Assembly: GCF_014648475.1 (NCBI RefSeq)
Contig: NZ_BMRE01000060.1
Coordinates: forward strand, 1 to 44,548
Direction: 5' to 3'
Source: Lentzea flava
GTDB taxonomy: Bacteria > Actinomycetota > Actinomycetes > Mycobacteriales > Pseudonocardiaceae
DNA length: 44,548 bases
Part shown: positions 39,988 through 44,548 of the stretch, in pieces
Layout: each line of letters begins with the position of its first letter
Numbering within the stretch: the first letter of the stretch is position 1
The notes under the pieces: model-generated
Told to the model about the DNA's origin: nothing
The model's input: only the letters and a program-made list of their open reading frames with translations
Databases searched by the model: none
Program-made: the position numbers and the translations under genes

Positions 39988-41099
39988 CAGGCGAACCCCA
40001 ATCGTCGTGCCGCGAGCTCGGTCATCACTTCACTCGCCCCGCCCCCGATGCCGAGGATGCGGGCGTCCCGGTAGTGACGCTCCACTTCGGACTCGCGCAT
40101 GTATCCCATGCCACCGTGCAACTGCACCGCCGCGTCCACGACCTCCGAACAGGCCTCGACGGCGGCGTTCTTGGCGAAGCAGACCTCGGTGACGCAGTCC
40201 TCACCGCGGTTGACGCGCGCCGCCACCTCCCTGACGTACGTGCGCGCCAGGTCGATCCTCTGCGCCATCCCGGCGAGCCGGTGGCTCACCACCTGGTTCC
40301 TGATCAGCGGTCTGCCGAACGTCTCGCGGTTCCTCGTCCAGTTCACCGTGAGGTCCAGCGCCCGCTGCGCCGTCGCGTAGGCCTCCACGGCCATCGTGAT
40401 CCGCTCGACCTGGAACTGCCGCATGATCTGCGCGAACCCCTGGTTCTCCTCGCCCACCAGGTTCTTCGCGGGCACCCGGACGTCGTCGAAGTGCAGTTCC
40501 GCGGTGTCGCTGCAGTGCCAGCCCATCTTGTCGAGCTTGCGGCGCGTGAACCCGTCCTCGATCACCAGCAACGAGATACCTTTGTAGCCGGGTTCTCCCG
40601 TCCTGACCGCCGTCGTGACGAAGTCCGCGCGACACCCCGAGGTGATGAACGTCTTCTCGCCGCTGACGACGTAGAAGTCGCCGTCGCGGACCGCTTTGGT
40701 CCGGATGTTCGCGACGTCGGACCCGGCGCCCGGTTCGGTGACCGCCAGGCTGCCGATCTTCTCGCCCCGGATGGCGGGCCTCGCGAACCGCTCCTTGAGA
40801 TCTTCGTTGCCGCTCTGCCAGATGTGCGGGATCGCGATGCCGAGCGTGAACAACGCCGCCATCAGCCCCGACGACCCTCCACTTTGGATGATCTCCTCGG
40901 TCAGCACCACCGAGTCGATCAGATCGCCGTGCTCGAACCCGATGCCGAGCAGGTCCAGCTCGGCTGCCTTCTTGTGCAGCTCGCGCGGCACTTCGCCGTC
41001 CCGCTCCCACTGGTCGAGGTGCGGCACGATCTCCTTGTGCGTGAAGTCACGCACGAGCTGCCGGAGCTCCTTGCGCTCGTACAGATCCTTCGTGATCAC
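39987..41099 (-). CDS. acyl-CoA dehydrogenase (FadE13-like, isovaleryl/citronellyl type)
   Basis: A 370-residue flavoenzyme. Core segments are 'GSLAVTEPGAGSDVANIRTKA' (residues ~116-136), 'YVVSGEKTFITSGCRADFVTTAVRTG', 'ETFGRPLIRNQVVSHRLAGMA' and the C-terminal 'YRDARILGIGGGASEVM'. The C-terminal Glu of the EGT motif is replaced by Gly, while Glu232 in 'QVERITMAVEA' matches the helix-G catalytic Glu of isovaleryl-CoA dehydrogenase. This points to beta-branched substrates such as citronellyl-CoA or isovaleryl-CoA. The GTG at 41099 overlaps the stop of the preceding small gene by 4 bp, which decides the start against 41141. By gene order it corresponds to fadE13. Confidence 0.93.
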   Translation of the reverse strand: MITKDLYERKELRQLVRDFTHKEIVPHLDQWERDGEVPRELHKKAAELDLLGIGFEHGDLIDSVVLTEEIIQSGGSSGLMAALFTLGIAIPHIWQSGNEDLKERFARPAIRGEKIGSLAVTEPGAGSDVANIRTKAVRDGDFYVVSGEKTFITSGCRADFVTTAVRTGEPGYKGISLLVIEDGFTRRKLDKMGWHCSDTAELHFDDVRVPAKNLVGEENQGFAQIMRQFQVERITMAVEAYATAQRALDLTVNWTRNRETFGRPLIRNQVVSHRLAGMAQRIDLARTYVREVAARVNRGEDCVTEVCFAKNAAVEACSEVVDAAVQLHGGMGYMRESEVERHYRDARILGIGGGASEVMTELAARRLGFA

Positions 41100-41412
41100 A
41101 GCAGCTCCTCCGGAATCTCGACTTCCCTGCTGCGCAACCACTCGCCCAGCGCCTTCGCCTGCGGGTCGAACCGCGTGCTGCTGGCCACTCCCTCACCGAG
41201 CAGCCCGTGCAACACGAAGTTGAGCGCCTTGAGGTTCGGCAACTCGTACCGGCTCACCTGGTCCGCCTCCGGTAGCAACTCCTTGAGCTTCTCCGTGGTG
41301 AGAAACCCCTTCAGCCACTCGTAGGCCTCCGGTGTCCGCACCCAGATCCCGAGGTTCGCGTCCCCGCCCTTGTCCCCGCTGCGGGCGCCGGCGATCGTTC
41401 CCAGCGGCCTCC

Positions 41413-41416
<4 letters not shown>
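41096..41416 (-). CDS. AtuA C-terminal-domain protein (second half of a split AtuA)
   Basis: A 106-residue protein that starts 'MRRPLGTIAGARSGDKGGDANLGIWVRTPEAYEWLKGFLTTEKL' and has 'YELPNLKALNFVLHGLLGEGV', the conserved C-terminal segment of AtuA-family proteins. In Pseudomonas AtuA and, as I recall, M. tuberculosis Rv0976c (about 560 residues), this domain is fused to the AtuA body. Here the two parts (437 + 106 residues) are separate genes joined by a GTGA overlap at 41413-41416, so they probably work as a complex. The motif 'GARSGDKGGDAN' looks like a nucleotide- or CoA-contacting loop, but AtuA biochemistry is unknown. Its own stop overlaps the next start by 4 bp. Confidence 0.86.
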
Positions 41417-42722
<1,306 letters not shown>

Positions 42723-42726
<4 letters not shown>

Positions 42727-42788
42727 CGTCGGCCTCCCGCGCCGTGTCCCGCGCTCACCGGCCATCTCCGGCACCGTGCACCCCTCAC
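42723..42788 (-). CDS. possible coupled small cistron 3 (21 aa, Arg/Gly-rich)
   Basis: GTG at 42788 with GGAGG 6 nt before it opens a 21-codon frame whose TGA (42723-42725) overlaps the atuA GTG. It starts MRGAR and ends GHGAGGRR. It is a clear paralogue of cistron 2, one 62-bp period away. It may be translated only for coupling. No function for the peptide is claimed. Confidence 0.35.
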
Positions 42789-42850
42789 CGCTCGCCTCCC
42801 GCGCTGTGCCCTGCCCTCACCGGCCACCTCCCGCGCCGTGCCCCCCTCAC
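42785..42850 (-). CDS. possible coupled small cistron 2 (21 aa, Arg/Gly-rich)
   Basis: GTG at 42850 with GGAGG 6 nt before it opens a 21-codon frame ending in TGA at 42785-42787, which overlaps the GTG of cistron 3. It starts MRGARRGRW and ends GHSAGGER. Its first codon overlaps the stop of cistron 1. Probably a by-product of the repeat, kept because the frame links reinitiation sites. Confidence 0.35.
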   Translation of the reverse strand: MRGARRGRWPVRAGHSAGGER

Positions 42851-43038
42851 CGGCCGCCTCCGGCGCCGTGCCCCCTCACCGCCGGCCTCCCGCGCCGTGC
42901 TCCGCGCTCACCGGCCATCTCTGGCACCGTGCCCGCCCTCATCGCCGGCCTCCCGCGCCGCACCCCGCCCTCACCGGCCACCTCCGGCACCGTGCACTCC
43001 TCACCGCCGGCCTCCCCCGCCGTGGCCCTCGCCCTCAC
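42847..43038 (-). CDS. possible coupled small cistron 1 (63 aa, repeat-encoded)
   Basis: GTG at 43038 overlaps the TGA of the TIGR03084 gene and has GGAGG 6 nt upstream. The frame runs 63 codons through six repeat units and ends at 42847-42849, overlapping the GTG of cistron 2. The peptide repeats a ~21-residue theme (TVPEVAGEGGVRRGRPA and TVPEMAGERGARRGRPA). It is low-complexity and very Arg/Gly/Ala-rich, so a folded protein is unlikely. Confidence 0.35.
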   Translation of the reverse strand: MRARATAGEAGGEECTVPEVAGEGGVRRGRPAMRAGTVPEMAGERGARRGRPAVRGHGAGGGR

Positions 43039-43772
43039 CGGCCACCTCCGGGAGGCCCCGCAAAGGCTTGCGCGATCGGCACCCACTGCTCGGCCACCTC
43101 ACCCGTGGCCTCGATCGCGAGCTCTTTCCGGTTCCGCCGCTGCGTCACCAGCCACGCGAAATCCAGCGCCGGCCCGGAAACCCGGTTCTCGGCCCCTTCC
43201 GGCCCCCACGTCCAGGACTCCCCGCCGGGCCCGGTCAGCTCGACCCGGACCTCAGCCTCCGGCACGGCCAACCCGTTGAGCAGGAACGCGAACCCCATGG
43301 TCCGCACCCCGAGGTGGCACACGTGCCGAATCCGCGCGGTGGGCTCGCGCACCACGCCGAGCGCGTCGGCGACGTCCTGGCCGTGCGCCCAGGTCTCCAT
43401 GATCCGCGCGGTGGCCATCGAGGCCGGGCTCATCGGCGGCCCGAACCACACGATCTTGCCCTCGGCCCGCGCGAGGTGCTCCCGCAAGGCCGCGCGGCCG
43501 TCCCGCCACAGCTCCAGCAGGTTCGGCAGTTCCGCCGCCTCGGCCGCGGTGCGGTCGACGATGTCGCCGGTGAGCGGTTGCGCCTGGAACGCCTCGGGAT
43601 CGGTGATGGCGAGGATCGCCGCCTTGTCCGTCCACATGAGATGGCCGATCTGGTGGCCGATCGTCCAGCCCTGGGCCGGGGTCGGCAGCGACCAGTCCGG
43701 GGCGGCGGCCACCAGGTCGTCGAGTTCCTGCGACTCGGCGTCGAGATCGGCCAGCAGGTCCGCGATGATCAC
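43035..43772 (-). CDS. TIGR03084-family DinB-like metal-binding protein
   Basis: A 245-residue protein of the actinobacterial TIGR03084 group, related to DinB/mycothiol-dependent maleylpyruvate isomerase folds. It begins 'IIADLLADLDAESQELDDLVAAAPDWSLPTPAQGWTIGHQIGHLMWTDKAA', where the His of 'GHQIGHLMW' is the first metal ligand. 'METWAHGQDVADAL' supplies the other two positions (Glu/His region). Such proteins are often mycothiol-linked; the reaction is unknown. The GTG start overlaps the TetR stop (GTGA at 43769-43772). The last codons ('GPPGGGR') and the stop lie in the first unit of the repeat array, so the repeat probably arose from this gene junction. Confidence 0.88.
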   Translation of the reverse strand: MIIADLLADLDAESQELDDLVAAAPDWSLPTPAQGWTIGHQIGHLMWTDKAAILAITDPEAFQAQPLTGDIVDRTAAEAAELPNLLELWRDGRAALREHLARAEGKIVWFGPPMSPASMATARIMETWAHGQDVADALGVVREPTARIRHVCHLGVRTMGFAFLLNGLAVPEAEVRVELTGPGGESWTWGPEGAENRVSGPALDFAWLVTQRRNRKELAIEATGEVAEQWVPIAQAFAGPPGGGR

Positions 43773-44350
43773 AGCTGCTCCTCCAGCATCCTCGCCCAGT
43801 AGCGCACGACGTGCGCGCGGCGCTTGCCGTCGTCGGCCAGCTGGTTCGCGAGCGCCAGGCCGCGCACCAGGTCCAGCGTTGCCTGCACGGCGTCCTTCAC
43901 GCCCGGCTTGGCGTCGTCGACGTCGAGCAGCTCAAGGGCGAGGCCGTAGACCTCGCGGCCCAGGCGCGCCTGCAGGTCCAGCACCTGCTCGCGCAGTTCC
44001 GGGTCCGTGCGCGCCGCCACCCACAGCTCCAGTGCCGCGGTGAACAGGTCGCTGGCGTGGAAGTCCGCGATCAGCTCCACCACGGCGTGCGTGCTCTTGT
44101 CCGTGACGGCCGCCCGGCGCTTCAGCACCTCGACGCTCTCCGCGCCCACGTGTTCCACGGCCGCCGCCACCAGTTCGCCGCGTGTCCTGAAGTGGTGCAG
44201 CTGGGCGCCGCGCGACACCCCGGCGCGCTCGGCCACCTCGGTCGTCGTCGTGCCCGACCAGCCTCGTTCCACCAGGCACTCGACCGTTGCCTCCATCAGC
44301 TTCCGCTTGGTCTCGCGGGTGCGGTCGGCCTGGCGTTGCCTCGTCTCCAC
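43769..44350 (-). CDS. TetR family transcriptional regulator
   Basis: A 193-residue regulator and first gene of the catabolic operon. The N-terminal helix-turn-helix is 'KRKLMEATVECLVERGWSGTTTTEVAERAGVSRGAQLHHFRTRGELVAAAVEHV', a textbook TetR domain with the recognition helix 'SRGAQLHHF'. The remaining helices form the ligand-binding part, poorly conserved as usual. It probably represses the operon and is released by an acyl-CoA intermediate; that is inferred from position and from similar FadE-linked TetR proteins. The GTG at 44350 is chosen because family similarity starts soon after and a promoter places the start point at this codon; no Shine-Dalgarno sequence is visible, so it may be leaderless. 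Confidence 0.92.
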   Translation of the reverse strand: METRQRQADRTRETKRKLMEATVECLVERGWSGTTTTEVAERAGVSRGAQLHHFRTRGELVAAAVEHVGAESVEVLKRRAAVTDKSTHAVVELIADFHASDLFTAALELWVAARTDPELREQVLDLQARLGREVYGLALELLDVDDAKPGVKDAVQATLDLVRGLALANQLADDGKRRAHVVRYWARMLEEQL

Positions 44351-44357
44351 GGGCCCG

Positions 44358-44395
44358 AGTGTTCCGGGCCACAAACAAACAGTCAAGCCTGCTTG
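44358..44395 (-). promoter_or_regulatory. candidate promoter and TetR operator of the catabolic operon
   Basis: TTGACT (44381-44386), 17 bp, AACACT (44358-44363) on the minus strand place the transcription start at or just before the GTG at 44350. The palindrome CAAGC-AG-GCTTG (44384-44395) overlaps the -35 element, the classic position for a TetR-type repressor. The remaining 44396-44548 shows no recognisable gene. Confidence 0.5.
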
Positions 44396-44548
44396 TAAAT
44401 GTCGCCACTCCGCGAACCGAGCCCAAGCCGCCCGCCCGCCCGCACCTTCCTCCTGCGGTGAGGAAGATGACCATGGTTTCGGGACACCTACTAGATGGTT
44501 GATTCCAAGGTCAATGGTCGTAGGCGGTCAGTGATCGTTTGACTGGCT

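Noticed and set aside
42727..42774. Starting AtuA at 42774 to include 16 more residues
   Set aside because: Those codons are part of the repeat array. GGAGG sits 6 nt before the GTG at 42726, and the family's N-terminus begins right after it.
44396..44548. A gene at the right edge
   Set aside because: The short open frames there have no ribosome site or recognisable sequence. The region probably holds only the upstream promoter space of the TetR operon.

Overview
The window looks like chromosomal DNA from a high-GC actinomycete. Third-position G/C is very strong, GTG starts are common, and adjacent genes often overlap by 4 bp (GTGA or ATGA). The gene families also fit: an AfsR/SARP regulator, ArfA/ArfC-type channel proteins with a sunset domain, and secreted S8 proteases. 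Gene order and protein style suggest Pseudonocardiales (Lentzea/Saccharothrix/Actinosynnema-like); this placement is inferred. I see no rRNA, tRNA, CRISPR, insertion sequence or phage gene.

Layout. 0-4.5 kb: a branched-chain-amino-acid-type binding lipoprotein, then a divergent hemerythrin/epimerase/FAD-oxidoreductase operon with a possible stress-sigma promoter. 4.5-7.5 kb: an ABC exporter operon with two ATPases, one permease and a YtrA-type GntR regulator, headed by a 32-bp near-perfect palindrome. 7.5-10.7 kb: an SRPBCC protein, a DUF4041 protein without the usual nuclease domain, an LLM-type oxidoreductase, and two divergent secreted cell-wall-type hydrolases (M15/LAS-like and NlpC/P60-like). 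10.6-13.5 kb: a 946-residue SARP-NB-ARC-TPR regulator. 13.7-18.9 kb: Mug DNA glycosylase, an unknown plus HAD pair, a SIMPL protein, an ArfA/ArfC-like pair, a metallophosphatase/nucleotidase and a DUF5666-like protein. 19-24.7 kb: a two-component system followed by two GT39-family membrane glycosyltransferases. 24.7-29.9 kb: SGNH hydrolase, APH-fold protein, DUF389 membrane protein, aspS and a small membrane protein. 30-33.6 kb: three tandem secreted subtilisin-like proteases. 33.8-34.7 kb: an XRE-like regulator.

34.6-44.4 kb is one long minus-strand operon: TetR, a TIGR03084-family protein, AtuA split into two genes, an acyl-CoA dehydrogenase, carboxyltransferase, biotin carboxylase/BCCP, a second acyl-CoA dehydrogenase and an alpha/beta hydrolase. 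From memory its core has the order of M. tuberculosis Rv0976c-Rv0972c. It probably degrades branched or isoprenoid acyl-CoA substrates: both dehydrogenases carry the isovaleryl-CoA-dehydrogenase-type helix-G glutamate.

The most unusual structure is between the TIGR03084 gene and atuA (42723-43049). Ten degenerate tandem repeats of 29-34 bp replace what was probably a simple GTGA stop/start overlap. All 11 repeat boundaries keep a Shine-Dalgarno-like pentamer exactly 6 nt before a GTGA or ATGA. On the minus strand the array reads as three small Arg/Gly-rich cistrons (63, 21 and 21 codons), each joined to the next by a GTGA overlap. The result is an unbroken chain of possible translational coupling from the TIGR03084 stop codon to the atuA start codon. 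A second, independent repeat expansion (24-bp units) lies inside atuA.
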